From Trichostrongylus colubriformis (lineage: Eukaryota; Nematoda; Chromadorea; Rhabditida; Trichostrongylidae): a stretch of 64,000 bases of DNA. Positions 22,791 to 34,763 of the stretch are shown piece by piece. Position 1 is the stretch's first letter; every line of letters begins with the position of its first letter. The position numbers and the translations under genes were made by a program. The stretch covers positions 28,331,686-28,395,685 of the forward strand of contig OZ022261.1 of NCBI GenBank assembly GCA_963978905.1, in the 5' to 3' direction. Below the pieces are notes generated by a model that had not been told where the DNA came from, ran no database searches, and saw only the letters and a list, made by a program, of their open reading frames with translations.

Positions 22791-23433
22791 GTGAAATCTA
22801 GAGACAAATTTGATTCTGGCCATTTTTTTTTGCTACGAAAATGAATTTATTCTCAAAGATCAACACTAAACCTACCAAATCATCGCTCGTGATTTCCTCA
22901 GAAATTTTGTCATTTTTCTGGTTGATATCGCCGCGTTGAAAAGATGTCGCTGTCAAAGCGATATAACCACCAACAATTTCCCCCTACAACTTTTCGAATT
23001 CATGTGGCAACTAGGCCGTTTTACAACGGTCTAAGCAGGTGATTTATGAAAAACAATATGTCAGGTGATTACGTAGGTAGGGCAGAGATTTTCCATCCAA
23101 GCTGCAAGAGTGTTTGCTTGACAAAGTTTTTGCAAAGTGGTGTCGAACGTGACTATGCGCTTGGGCGCTTGTTGCATGCTGATGCTGGCTTTTCCCAACT
23201 CCCTTCTCTGGTCACTTTCTAGTCATTGAATATATTAGCAGTAGCCTATCCTTTCTTCTTCCACAGAAGATAGAGCAGCTATCTAAAGCCGCGATTATTT
23301 CATTTTCACTGTGGTCCTGATGCTTATATTGTACAATTTGACCTTGCATGCCAAATTGTACAATTGGTAAGTCACAATCTACCGCGAAACTTCGTTACTG
23401 TTGTTATCTTCTTTGTAAAGTGCTGCCTCGCCT
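22791..23433. other. No convincing gene
   Basis: AT-rich with no open frame of interest. A short direct repeat of CAAATTGTACAATT is present at about 23330-23366. Confidence 0.35.
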
Positions 23434-23515
23434 CGGGCAAAAGTTTTGGCTTCGTACGGGACTTCAAACCGCACGCCATGCTTTGTGGCAATATGTGGGG
23501 TAACCGGGTGTATGT
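23434..23515 (-). mobile_element. tRNA-derived SINE, family S1, head fragment
   Basis: Diverged minus-strand copy of the S1 head. Plus-strand CAAAAGTTTTGGCTTCGTAC and CGCCATGCTTTGTGGC align with the better copy 500 bp downstream. It ends where the palindromic insertion at 23516-23613 begins. Confidence 0.6.
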
Positions 23516-23613
23516 CGTTTGGCGCGGGTGTATATCGCTAGGACAGAACCGTCGCGTGCCGAACACGGCCACGCGACGTTTCTGTCCCAGCGATATACAC
23601 CCGTTTGGCGCGG
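23516..23613. repeat. 79-bp near-perfect palindrome with 12-bp flanking direct repeats
   Basis: Two 34-bp arms (23525-23558 and 23570-23603) are inverted copies with two mismatches, starting CGGGTGTATATCGCT and ending AGCGATATACACCCG. They surround a short loop that is itself partly palindromic. CGTTTGGCGCGG occurs on both sides (23516-23527 and 23602-23613). The layout suggests a small fold-back insertion with target duplication. Confidence 0.85.
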
Positions 23614-23964
23614 CCCCTTGCAGCTAATTTGCCAATAGGGGCCCCTGGGCCGTTGCTGTCACCCTAACGCCGGCCATTCGAAGCATCTTCTGCGATGGAT
23701 AACTCGTTCACATCACCGAACCCTTAGATGTTCGTAGTTGATAATTGCCATACAAAAGACTTCGTTAAACAAAGAACTGCAAACTACTGGCTTTCACAAA
23801 CCTCGTTTTATTACACCAGCGAACTAAGCGTGGGCTCCGGCGATTTTTTTCCGCTTTCGGTTTTTTTTCTGGCTCCACGTTTTCAACGATGGGGGGTAGT
23901 TGCATTACAATCATTAAAGGGTTGTGATACGGTAGAGAGCTAAATGTGAGGGAAAAACTAATAG

Positions 23965-24073
23965 GTGTTAAGTACGCCGAGTTATGGGCGAAAGCTTTGG
24001 TCTCGGACGGGACTCGAACCCGCACTCCATGCTTTCCGGGCATATGTGCTAACCCATTACACTACCTGTCCCC
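23965..24073 (-). mobile_element. tRNA-derived SINE, family S1, head copy
   Basis: The minus strand begins GGGACAGGTAGTGTAATGGG and includes a good B box (GGGTTCGAGTCCCG). D, anticodon and T arms can be drawn: anticodon stem TATGC/GCATG with loop CCGGAAA, T stem GCGGG/CCCGT. The acceptor stem does not pair well and position 33 is C, so this is a tRNA-like SINE head rather than a working tRNA. A body beginning GCCCATAACTC(A/G)GC follows. Confidence 0.7.
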
Positions 24074-24119
24074 TTTCACCTTGAATCAGCTTGTGAATGG
24101 TGTATTTACTAAAGTTTGT

Positions 24120-24210
24120 CAACACTCACACGCAAAACGTGATGCCCATAACTCAGCATACTTTCAGCAACTTTTCATCGCGGATTGCGGCGAAAATCAG
24201 CAGCCATTAA
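24120..24210 (+). mobile_element. tRNA-derived SINE, family S1, body fragment
   Basis: Starts at GCCCATAACTCAGCATACTT and runs to AAAATCAGCAGC, matching the bodies at 36601-36752 and 49088-49190. It lies 50 bp from the oppositely oriented head at 23965-24073, so the pair is an inverted arrangement. Confidence 0.65.
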
Positions 24211-25434
24211 AATATAAAACTAACAGAATCAATAGGCTTTCAACTATGAACTTAGGGCCAGTTATCGTTGTGACAGCATTTGCTACCTTTATGAATACCT
24301 TTTCAGTACACTCCCAGGCATTCTGCGGTCCGCTCAAATCACCGTAAGTGTCAGCAGAGTAGGATACTGCGTAGATACGAAGCTTTTTAAAGGCAGCCTT
24401 AGGGGAAAGTCGGACGAAAAGTAAAAGAAGCAGTGAATGTGAAATCGAGATGCCTAGTAACAGGACAGTGAACAAACAACGGATGGAATTGGCCGAAAAC
24501 CTGAGAAATAGGACCCCCTCCCACTGTTGTTTCTCGACGCGGACGACCTGTGCGTCAAGAGGCGGGTAGTTCGATCTAGGGATTGTTTGGAAATACGACA
24601 GCATCTACTTTTCGGACTGAGCTTCGAGCTAAAACTGCGAAAGCGCACCGAATAACCTTCGATCCTGCCGCATCTCCTTCGCAGCTCCCACCCCAGTCAA
24701 TCGGGAATTACGTCGTGCGGAGGTGGAATCGACTTATCAAGAGGCGGGACAGACGAGCGGTTGCGGCGTTTTGCAGCGCTTTTACAGCTCAGAGTGGCGC
24801 TTTTTCACAGGGACTGCATCACAGGTGGCCTTCTTAAGCCCAAGACTACCATGTGAGTGACATCTTGTAGGAATTTCTCCATTACTGCATCACTCTTAAT
24901 GCTGTCTTTGAGGAAATAATGCGGTCAAAGTAGAAAAGACGTCGTTGTGGAAAAGTAAATAAAGAGAACTTCTAACATAGTTGTTTATACTTTTCTTCTG
25001 CTATGCCGACGACGCTGTTCGGTGGAATTTTTTATGCAGACCTGACTTTTTGTCCAGATCGTCTTCAAAGGTCCAGTCCACCACCGCGAAAGCGGAAGAA
25101 CTCCATTCGGGTACCTGTGGTTGACATGCGGAGGAGTTAGAGCTACATGGCTCTAACACGAGTTTGTTGTCTTTCAGCAGATATTATCCCCAAGTTAAAC
25201 AGCAAAAAAGGACTGAATGTCGCAAATACAATTTCGACTGCCCTATTGACGCCGTACAATGAAAAATGAATAGATCACTCACTGATCATGAAGAAGACTG
25301 GGAGATGTTGTACGCAAATGTCAGAAATGCTGGAAGTGCAGTTTTGAGCAGGAATTGCGCTGATTAACCTGGTTTCGCGAGAGCGTAACTCAGTGTCTGG
25401 CCAGTTTAAGTTTAACAGCAGATGTACTTCGATG
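24211..25434. other. Unassigned, one GC-rich block
   Basis: 24583-24840 is GC-rich and open on the plus strand (84 codons) with an internal CTTCGCAG. No domain was recognised, and the antisense strand is also partly open. It is more likely a mobile-element remnant than a gene. The remainder shows nothing. Confidence 0.3.
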
Positions 25435-25680
25435 ATCTCCTTCTCTTAATTTTCCAGTAGGCTTTGATTCATGCTCTGGACTTTCTAGACTTTCAAAATG
25501 TTGCTTGCACATTCGGGGCTGTGAAGGAAAAATGTCAGCACAGTTCTTTCAATCCCAATTTTTAACTACCGAAATATTTTTAAAACTAATTTTAAGTTAT
25601 TTTATCTACATTCGCATTTAAAAGGATACCGAACAAGGCATCCAGTCTGAGCAATCCTTGTTTGGGGTCATGCAGCCCAC
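25435..25680 (+). repeat. Dispersed repeat X, copy 3 (right part)
   Basis: Matches the right block of 22240-22790: CTCTGGACTTTCTAGACTTT, TTGCACATTCGGGGCTGTGA, CTTGTTTGGGGTC. The left, coding-derived block is absent. Confidence 0.55.
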
Positions 25681-25719
25681 TTCCGAATAATAAATGTTAA
25701 ACGACAAAGAATTTAGCAT

Positions 25720-26000
25720 GATAAGTCCTTTTTGGGATGCGCCGCGCATTCTAATTCCTTCAAAATCGTGGTGGTGTGCGAATGCGATTTTGCCTTTACA
25801 GTGGTTCGCGATGTCAGCCGATGTGCAAATCAGCGCCTGCCTCCCAGACGTCCCAGAATCCTCCCAGGCGAACTGGTAATAATTCAACGATCACGAAGGA
25901 AGAAAAGGCATTGTTGGCCTAGGCGGACGTTGACGTGGGATTTGATCCCCGCACCATACGAGTGAGGTGCGCGCCACCTGTCACTACACCACCTCCGACC
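25720..26000 (-). mobile_element. tRNA-derived SINE, family S2
   Basis: Near-complete minus-strand copy. The plus strand starts at GGGATGCGCCGCGCATTCTA (body end) and finishes with TTTGATCCCCGCACC and CACCTGTCACTACACCACCT (head). The middle of the body is more diverged than in the 12-kb copy. Confidence 0.7.
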
Positions 26001-26039
26001 ATTCCAAACTGAAAGATTCTGAATAATAAAGGCATTTGA

Positions 26040-26190
26040 AGCTGTGAAATGGTTTTCGGGGCCAGCCGATGTACAGAGTCGGTGTTTTTCTATATACCCC
26101 AGACAACTTAGTACCAATGCACAAGATCCAAAAAGGTGGAGGGCTCGGTTCGTCTAAGCGGGCACTACGATCTCCGGACCATACAGGAAC
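26040..26190 (-). mobile_element. SINE S2, partial and diverged
   Basis: GCCAGCCGATGTACAGAGTC and GGTGGAGGGCTCGGTTCGTC align with the S2 body in the minus orientation directly after the copy at 25720-26000. The head is lost. Confidence 0.45.
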
Positions 26191-27424
26191 CTGATCGAAA
26201 CGCTGCGCTCATGTCCCATGCCTTTTGATATCATGGGCATGACTATATGCTACTATTGGTGTAAAACAGGCAGTGGCACTAAAAACTGCACTTCATTGGA
26301 ATAAAAGCCTCCTTCCGTTGGTTGAGAGCAGGAATCAGGCACTGAAGTTTGCGCTTTGTAGAGAAAAAGACGCACCGGTGGCTCTCAAACCCGCATCCAC
26401 ATTACGAGTTCCAAAGAACGCCTGAGAATACGTTAATAAAGATGAAAATGGCCTCTGATACCGGGGAAACCCAGTCGACATTGCCGTTCACCGCAAAAAC
26501 ATTGTCCTAAGGTGGACTCCCTACACTAATCTTCCTAGGTCATGTGAAGCTGCCTCCTTTGGATGAAATTCCGCTTAAGAGCGTAAAAGGGTGACGTATT
26601 AGGCTGTTCCCCACAAATCAGTAAGTGAGCCAAGTGAGCATTTAAATGGGCATAAATAGATTCAAATGGGCAGTGCCATTTAAATGCTCACTTGGTTCGT
26701 ACATGAATGGATTTCGATTTCGGGTCGAATGCATGGCGGATCCCAAGAAATCAGGTCAGTGCTGAGAAATTTATCTTCTGATGATGTTATATTCATCTAT
26801 GTATGGAAGCCGTGCTCCTTCTTCATCGTGTTGTTGGTGTAGGCAAAAATTGAGCTTCTGAATGTTTTCGCTTTTCGCTTTTGTTCCCGCTTGCCGTCAC
26901 GGAAGACGCGTCAGACAAGTATCAGCTGTTTGGACGAGGCGAAATGTCGTGAAACGTTGAAGAGTAATGCGTAGTGACAGGTTATCAGAAAAAACCCATA
27001 GCTAGATGATTAATGGAAAAAACTGAAAATTTTTTGAACAGAAAAGGGAACAAAAGAAAGTGGTCTAAAGTGACGTGAAGAAGTTGGTCTCCATCCTGAT
27101 CATCCATTCTGCTTATGAGAGTACAAGAAGAATTTTCGCATCAAATTCATTTTCAAACATTAGTACTGGATATTATAAACGGTTCGAATCCCCGCGTTAC
27201 ATTATCACATGGTGCTGGCGGATGAACCTCACTTTATCTTCAGTGCTCCACTACTTGGGTCGAAAAGCATCCCGCAACAACAAAAAAGGATATTGATTGA
27301 TACCTTTTTTCACTGGGAGTAGCGTAAATTAAGAAACATCTTGAAGATGATCGCTTGATGGCTTGATTCGTAGAAAAAGCAATTAAAATATAAAATAACC
27401 GTATATTGTCGCATATACGGGTGA
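26191..27424. other. No convincing gene
   Basis: 26625-26690 contains an imperfect inverted repeat built on GTGAGCATTTAAATGGGCA and TGCCATTTAAATGCTCAC. A perfect B-box-like GGTTCGAATCCCC occurs at about 27180 without a recognisable tRNA around it. Confidence 0.35.
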
Positions 27425-27600
27425 AGGAATGATGGATCACCTCCTGGCTCAGTGGCCGCCCACGCCGACTGCATAAGCCTTTCATCCACTGGGCTTTCTG
27501 AAGAGGTGTCAGAATTTTCTGAGGGGGTAAAGCACTGACTTTTGAATTGGCCGGTTCTTGTGAGGTACTGCTTATACCAAATCGCTGAAAAGAGTAGAAT
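27425..27600 (+). mobile_element. Probable diverged SINE S2 body
   Basis: TAAGCCTTTCATCC, TCAGAATTTTCTGAGGGGG, TAAAGCACTGA and TGCTTATACCAAAT follow the order of the S2 body seen at 34764-35060. The head is not clear. Confidence 0.35.
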
Positions 27601-28984
27601 GCATGGCTCATCCCGAAAACAATTGATTACTCAAGCACTTCATGCACCTTTCACATGTGAAATTCTAGAAAACATTCCACATAAGCCCATGACATTGCTC
27701 GTAAGTAGGTAAAGAAACACCCCACACTAATTGGTACTGCAAAAATTATTTTCAAACGGTTTCAAAACTTCCGAAAAATCGGGGGCTTTGAGAAAGTGGA
27801 AAACTTCGACGCTATTGTGTTGAATAATCGACTTTTAGTGGGTGGGAAGAAAAGGAATGCTGTGCGCCGAGGTTCTGTAATAGAACAAGCGTTCACAATA
27901 GCCTATAACATTTAGCACAATGACTAAATGAAAATAAAAAGCAAAACGCTTTCATAACGTCAAAGTGCCCACCAAAGGAAACCTTCACATGACAGCTGGT
28001 TGCCGGCAGCGAGTGGCTACTTCTATTCATCAGTTTTCGATCACTATAACTTAATTTGAATCATTTTTCCCAACGTAATTAATTCTACCGGTAAACCATC
28101 CATCAAGCATTTGACGGAACCTTTGACTTGAGTATCGTCAATAACTCATTATTTACGTACCTCATCAACTATCCATTGTGGAATATTTCACTTTTATAAA
28201 ATTATCATACCAACCCAGAGAAGATATTCGAGTGAAATTAGTTGTGGTTGTAGGATGGTGGGCTGAACTAGGCACTAATTTGTCGAAATTCTAACTGTTC
28301 ACACATTCATGTCGGATTTGACTTGTACCTCTATTATGTTTGATTTATAGTTTAGTCATAATGTGAGTCGTTGTGGCTTTGTCAAATACATTTTCCTCAA
28401 AGGCCTTCAGGCACTTCTTCCATTATTTCAATATACTCCGAGAGGCAACAGGTGCGATGAAGTGGAAGTTCAGGAACGCAAAATGTGCTTAGTACAAAAA
28501 GGCAGGGTCCGAAGAGGAGGGCGGTGTACGGCATATTCCTCCTCGAATGTCAAAGCCATGCTATAGGCCGCCTCAATGAGCTCTACGCAGATTGACAGAC
28601 CCCTTTGTGGACTGGCTCCTCCTCGCGTTATGTGTTGCGTGCGACCTCCACACGCCACAGAAGTAACAAGACTGCTGGCGATGTCGCTCGCGGGGAAAAC
28701 ATTCGTGGCGAGAATCGACAGGAAAGGCAGGAACCCCACTCCCAGGAATTTGACTATTTTATTTTATTGTTTTCCATGGCGGTGCTTCTAAACATGTATA
28801 TTTTCACCTCGGCAAAATCCTACCCCCTGCCTTCAGCAACTTTGAAGACATGAAGAACTACGAGCTCAGAGTTGGGATCCACGGCGACTCCTCATGCAAT
28901 TTTCACTATCTGGAGTCATAACTAAGAAAGTGTCGCGTTCAAGTTTCTAGTTGTGCACTGTCACACTTATTTCAATCACTGCGC
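27601..28984. other. Unassigned; GC-rich open block at 28460-28760
   Basis: The GC-rich block is open on both strands (28576-28791 plus; 28470-28739 minus) after a CTACGCAG acceptor on the plus strand. Which strand, if any, is coding cannot be decided. The rest is AT-rich with nothing recognised. Confidence 0.3.
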
Positions 28985-29150
28985 ACGAATGTGTTAGACT
29001 CCGGAATCTGTCTCGCACCCCGGACCATGTACCGTGATTTTGTACCTGTCGTACCTGCGTGTTCTGATTAGTTTCGCTTGCATTATTGTGTCTCTGAAGA
29101 TGATCAAGCCACCATGCTGGTTTGGTTGACTTGAGGTGTCCGCTGTCATA
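28985..29150 (+). repeat. Dispersed repeat N, copy 2
   Basis: Counterpart of 20465-20615; best block TTGACTTGAGGTGTCCGCTG. Confidence 0.5.
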
Positions 29151-31183
29151 GTTCCGTCCTCGTTCTTTGTTCATTCAAAGTGCAAAAGTTCAGCAGCAGC
29201 TCCTGGTGAACCGGGATTGACTGCGATTGGTTGCATTCTCTTTCTTCGGATCTCTTCCGGCTCCTTCAAAGGCACAGGGAAGAAGGCAGGAAAGGAAAAC
29301 GTGTTTCAAACTGCAACAACTTTCAACTGTACAAATATTTGAACTCAGATAAGATAATGTGGAGCGGAAATCGTGTTGAAAAACGCTCCTCTGGAGCGTT
29401 ATTGCAATTTTAACGCGCTTCGCCGCGAACTGATGTTCACTTTGAACTTCGCGCCTCAGGCGGGCCGACGTCACTGTCATTTCGTGTCGCGTATTGCGAG
29501 CTTGATTTCATTCATGGCGATTTTAAACATATGAAACAGCATACAGCAACAAAGAAGTGATACAGTGAAAGGGAGAATAAGCGAAAGTGTAAGAAAAAGT
29601 GTGATTAACGCAGTGAATCCACATTCGACGTCTTAGTAAGGACTCGTGTGTGCAAAGTAACGAGATGCAGGCCACCGTAAGCCTGTACCCTGAACCAAAA
29701 TTGACCCTCTCGGTGTCTTCAAGGACGGCTCGAAAAAGGCTCGGTGCTATACTATAGTATTGTGATGTTACATCTACCACTACTAGACGACGTACTAGTG
29801 AGATTTCCACCCTCGCCTATGGAATGGCTGTTGTGAATGTGATTCCTCGACTTTGCTCGCGCCAAAAGCTCTTGAGGGACGTTCGCGCTAAAGTCAAGAT
29901 CGTTTTTATCGAGGCGTTTCATGTCGACAGACAGACGGGTGACGAGGGCGGGTGGTGGTTATTCCATAACTCTCCAAATCCTCAAAGCTTCAACGCGCGA
30001 GACGTTTCGCGTCGTTCCCCGGAGTGTGTGCGTGTTTTCGCAAATGGTTGCGTTGTTTTCGGGTTCTGAAATCTCCCCCTCAAAGCTCGACAGATTTTTG
30101 ATGCTACGACACTCACCCCTATTTCGATTCCAGTCTACTTGTCAAAGCAAACATGAATTTATGCCATAGATGCTTGATTTTTCTAAAGTTTTTGCTAGCA
30201 ACATTGATCCTTTCGATTCTAGAATTTTCTGATAAAAATTGTGAACTTTAAGCTTTTCATCCATTACGGCATTGGCTTTCACAGAAAGTCACCAGCCAGA
30301 ATACTGTTATTGAAGCCCCAATACTCTGTTACTTATTTTCTTGGTAATCAGCTCAGTTCACATTCACTTTGCCTCAATTTATAAAGCTAGGCTGCTTGAT
30401 TGAGACTTATGCAACTAATTCCAACTACATTAATCACTATTAGTTGATGTGTTTATCATCAATGTATCACCTCTAATTAATACGGTCACGTCTCGCAACC
30501 GCTCGCATCTCGTTTTGACATTTTCAATAAGCCTTCTAACAAAAAGGCCAAATGAATGGATAAAACAAAAATAGAAAAGGGACGGATAGATGTGCAAGAG
30601 CACCACTACCTTCGAATTATTATGCCGCTTTTCGTAAGGATTTGGAACCGTCTGCTTATCCAGTCTGAAGACGAACGCTGACCAGCCTTTGTTTTTCTAA
30701 CGACACCAAACCAGCCTTTTCAGCAATTTCTCATGGTTATATCGGACATAGAGCGCCCTCGTTTACTCTCGTTTACAGCATTTCATATGGCCTTGAATCG
30801 ATGGAACCCATCCAGAGCTTTATCCCTGTACCATAGCCCAGAACATTTTTTCACCTCCACCTGGTAACCTCACTTATTTTTGTTTTTATTCATTTTAAAG
30901 GCATTTACACGAGACGAACTACTTGGAAAGTATTTGAAAAGTTCCGGGTTACTTGGTATCCTCTGAATTTCCACGTATAGTGCCCCTGTTACCCGCTCTG
31001 GCAAGTCCGAACTTCGTGTAATTTCAGCTAATTATCCCTTGGCAATTCAGAATTGCAGTAATTAAGCGTAGTCCTACATCGAAAGGTTAACGTAGACAGT
31101 AGTCTGCACGCGGTAGTGTTTCCATCTAGGACCACGTTCATATATTGAAATCCTTATTGGATGAATAAGCGTCATTTAATGAG
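29151..31183. other. No convincing gene
   Basis: 29824-30069 is a somewhat GC-rich open frame (81 codons) without splice support. The remainder is AT-rich and featureless to the eye. Confidence 0.35.
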
Positions 31184-31390
31184 TTAAAGGAATCGTGTAC
31201 GGGAAAATGAGGTTCTCTGTAATATAATCATGTGGTATTTGTATGCTAAGAGCCGCATGCACGGTTCCACACAAAAAAGTGCGTATCGGCCGAGATACTG
31301 GGCACTCAGATGCCCCTCCCCGTCGTCCACCACTTTGAGGAATTGTGTCTTAGCGGGATTCTCCTTGTTTCGCGTGAAAGCTTCCAAGTC
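31184..31390 (+). repeat. Diverged left end of the TTAA fold-back element (family F)
   Basis: TTAA followed by AGGAATCGTGTACGGGAAAA matches the arm of the element at 41012-41447. Weaker similarity continues through a GTATTTG...GAG...CC(G/A)CATGCA block. The right arm was not found. Confidence 0.5.
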
Positions 31391-32043
31391 GTCGTTGTCC
31401 TACGCGTAGAATACTGAGATATTTCCTGTGGGAAAATATTCGTTTCTCTCGAACGGTTCGATAATGGAAAATCTTTGTTTGAATGTTGTCCTTTGCAATC
31501 TGGTCCAGACAGTGACTATCGTTGCTCATCTGTTTACTTTCAGTGTCCTTGGACGTTAAAGTTCCTATGTTACCACCTTGTATCTTTTAATTATAATCGC
31601 CGTTCACATCATTTAGTGCAAACGCTTTTCAGTCAACTCTCTGGTAGAACCGGCTTCTTAAAAACGAACGCTTTTTAATTTCACGGTCAAATACCGCTGT
31701 TTGAGGGTGGGTAGATTTTGAGTGTATGTAGCTGCTCAGATCAAAACCACATCCCATGAAAAATGGTGGAGTGAGCATTTCTGTGCTACCTAAGCCGGTG
31801 ACCGTATCAGGTTGACGTGTTGATGTGTGACTGAGTTGAGGTGATAGTTGACCTAAGTATCGTTGTCTCTCGTTTCTCCATTCTCCCGCTCTATCTCGTC
31901 TGCTTGTCTGAGTCTGTCGTCTTCGTAGACTCGTGCAGTGGCGAATATAAAAGCCAGCAAGGAAGGAATATTTAAGGGCATCATTAGCGATGAAAGAAAA
32001 TAAGATTTGGGAAGAATGTTGTCTGTAAACGAACATTCCGTAA
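31391..32043. other. No convincing gene
   Basis: A long minus-strand open frame (31629-32204, 191 codons) crosses this stretch and runs into the family T element. It has no recognisable domain. Confidence 0.3.
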
Positions 32044-32468
32044 TTAAGGGCACCGCCAGGGGTATGGAGAAAACGAGTTCTGGGAAGCATATTCTCAACG
32101 AACGAACATTCTTGTAAAGAAGACATGATCTGTGGCGAAACTAGCACTGAAAAAGCGCTTTGGGGTTCCAGTTGCGATCCCGCTGCGTAGCTTTTCACGT
32201 CCATCGCATCCGCTGGGAGTTGCGGCGAGGGCCGGGCAACGTTTGCAGTTGGTTGACTTAGCCCCTCGCCGTCTACATCTATCTCTCAGCGACTAACGAT
32301 ACAGAGGGGATGAAAGGGAAGGATTAGAAAGAAGACCCACTTTTTGGAGTTTCTTGGCCGTTTATTCCGTTATTTCTCTTCTATTGCGCTACTGAACATC
32401 GCAGCACTCATATCCCACAATCATTCAAGAATCGGCCTATATTTTCGCCAGCATTGCTGGTTTCGATG
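32044..32468 (+). repeat. TTAA-flanked MITE, family T, copy 4
   Basis: TTAA followed by GGGCACCGCCAGGGGTATGG, then the family inner blocks GTGGCGAAACTAGCACTGA, GGGGTTCCAGTTGCGATCCC and GGCGAGGGCCGGGCAACGTT. The right end is diverged and placed approximately. Confidence 0.65.
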
Positions 32469-32734
32469 ACCAGCATGAGTGTATTTATTAATTGATGGTT
32501 TATTATTTATTTGATTTATTGCTTATTTATTTTATTTTACATATTTTCTATTGAGTTATAAGTAATGTCGCTTTTTTCGGAGGAAAACTTTTTGATAGAT
32601 TTACAAGTTTGTGTGGCATTTTACACATTGTTCGAAAGCGATTTTTCTGATCTACGGTATGGTTAGTACGATTTTGGATATGTTGAAGTGAGGCCGATCT
32701 TCAGGCTGGCAAAGGGTACATAGGTCCAATTGAC

Positions 32735-32850
32735 AAAAATTGACAAAAACCGGCAGTTGATTGAAACACTGTATTTCACTTTGAGAAAATCAACCAATCA
32801 TGTGTGCCGTACTTGGCCTCGACCTCTCCTACAAATTCCAACAATTGCTT
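32735..32850 (+). repeat. Dispersed repeat L, copy 1
   Basis: ACCGGCAGTTGATTGAAACA, AATCAACCAATCATGTGT and TTGGCCTCGACCTCTCCTAC are shared with 33985-34080 and, inverted, with 33265-33400. Together the three copies lie within 1.4 kb. Confidence 0.55.
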
Positions 32851-33264
32851 GATCGATTACTCACGTCGTTATTTTTCTAAATTCCTTTTTTTTTGAAAGC
32901 ACTCACATTAATTCAAAATGAAATTTTTCGTTCAAAATCCCTTGCTCAGCATTGCATCAGGGACCTCTCGTGAGGGTTTTCTCTGCTCAATCGAGAATCT
33001 GTTTGAATTTTATTTAGGCTCCGATTCACATTGGACTTCAAGACCATGTCAAAGGGCCCCGATGACATTTTTCACAATTTATTTTTTCAGCAAATATTCG
33101 AGGGATCACGTAAATCATGCTTCCCCATCACTACCCATTACCACTATTTGACGTTTCACCACTCACTGAACTAAATGATTGAGAGAATTTCCTTGCCGTG
33201 GTTTGAAGAAATTGCCGAAAATCACAGAGTTGTGACGGGAAAACCAAAGTTGGAAATCGCGCGG

Positions 33265-33400
33265 GGCGCCTCTCAAGCAATCAATTAGTGGAACTTATAG
33301 AAGAGGTCGGGGCTAAGTAAGAGACACATGATTCATCAATTTTTCCGGAGTGAAAGGTACTGTTTTAATTGATTGCCGGTTTGGTCAAATTTTGTCGACT
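33265..33400 (-). repeat. Dispersed repeat L, copy 2 (inverted)
   Basis: Inverted copy: GAGGTCGGGGCTAAGTAAGA, ACACATGATTCATCAATTTT and TGATTGCCGGTTTGGTCAAA. It opposes copies 1 and 3, so the region can fold. Confidence 0.55.
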
Positions 33401-33984
33401 AAGCCAACCACTTCTCCTGCCTAAAAATCGGCTCCATTATGACGGACAAGAAAACTAAACATGTCCTTTTGTAGAGCAGGAATTTTTTTCGCTTGATATA
33501 TGAAATGCCTTACGAACCTGCAACTTCATGAGAAAAAATTTCGCTCGTAAAAAAGCGCCACTACTTTTGGAATGATCCGATACGTTTAACTACTTTATTT
33601 TTAATTAATGTATCCGGCTTGGCTGAATTAGTTTAGAGGTTTTCTCTGCAGGTCAACTAATCGATTTTACTCAGCCATTGTTTAACAAGTTGTTCAATAA
33701 TTTGATAAGTTTAACAGTATTTATTTTAATTATTGTTTTATTTTTATTTATTTTGTTTATTTAATAAGCTTAATAAGTTCAATGCTTAAGTTAAATACTG
33801 AATTGTACCATGAGTGATATTTTTTCCTCCAATCGTTGGGAAATTGCATGTATGTGCATTATGCTACATGTGTTCGAGAAGTGCTTACCTGCTCTACAAA
33901 GTACTTTACACACTTACATTCCTTTTGGCTTGAATCGAATTTCAGGCTCGCTAGATGGAATGTCTAGGCAACAAAAAGTTTCCG

Positions 33985-34080
33985 GACCGGCAATTCCATG
34001 AAACGGCTATATTTCATTTTAGAAACATCAATCAGTTATGTGTCCCGTTCTTAGCCCCGACCTCCCCTATACGTTCCACC
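33985..34080 (+). repeat. Dispersed repeat L, copy 3
   Basis: CCGGCAATTCCATGAAACGG, ATCAATCAGTTATGTGTCCC and TTAGCCCCGACCTCCCCTAT match copy 1. Confidence 0.55.
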
Positions 34081-34763
34081 ACTCCGCTGTCTCGGAGCCG
34101 CGTGTCTCTTTATTACACTTGCTTTTTCTGCTAAAACTCGAATGCAGCTAAATTGAGATTTTCCATTATAAGTTCTATGTTTTATATTACGACAATCATC
34201 CTTTCAAATAATTTTTTCTCCTTTGTACGGGTGTGCTCCTCTTTTATACAAGCGCTACTTGAGTAGAAATTTAGGTCCGTATGCAAGCGGCGGTAGTGAA
34301 TGAAAATCACTTTTCACTTTTAAAAATCACGAATTTCGTAAATGATGTAATCATCTCCTAATCCAACGATTCTCCATTCGTTGAAGTTTTTGGTTGCAGA
34401 AACATTTTCAGTCAAAGTTCGAAGATTTTATGAAGAACAGAATAACCTTTTATGGTGTCTTCGAATCGGGCTGCGCTGAGCATTTTTGTGCACTACCAGA
34501 ATTTCGCGCCCGATGCCGTTTGCTTCCTACACCGCGTCGTCCACCACGTGACCACCTCTCCTATGCTCCACAAATCTCGTAGATCCTCCCACTTTACCTA
34601 CGTGGACGAAAACTGACGAAAGGTGTAATGCTGCCGGGTTTTGAGTTCTCGCGTGGGATTTTGCATGTGGCCCCATAGAGAGTAATTACAACGTAAGCTG
34701 AGTACAGGACGCATATGACTGGTTTTTTCTAATGGAATATGATCTTCATTATTCGAAGAGTTG
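34081..34763. other. No convincing gene
   Basis: A short open frame at 34394-34582 follows an ATTTTCAG but shows no domain. TCGCGTGGGATTTTGCATG at 34650 is another decayed block of the fold-back family F arm. Confidence 0.3.

Noticed and set aside
23998..24073. tRNA gene on the minus strand
   Set aside because: D, anticodon and T arms can be drawn, but the acceptor stem does not pair, position 33 is C, and a SINE body follows as in other S1 copies.
24583..24837. 84-codon GC-rich plus-strand frame
   Set aside because: No recognisable protein, antisense strand equally open in part, and no donor; more likely an element remnant.
31629..32204. 191-codon minus-strand open frame
   Set aside because: Its first 160 bp lie within a family T MITE and the rest shows no domain or splice signals.
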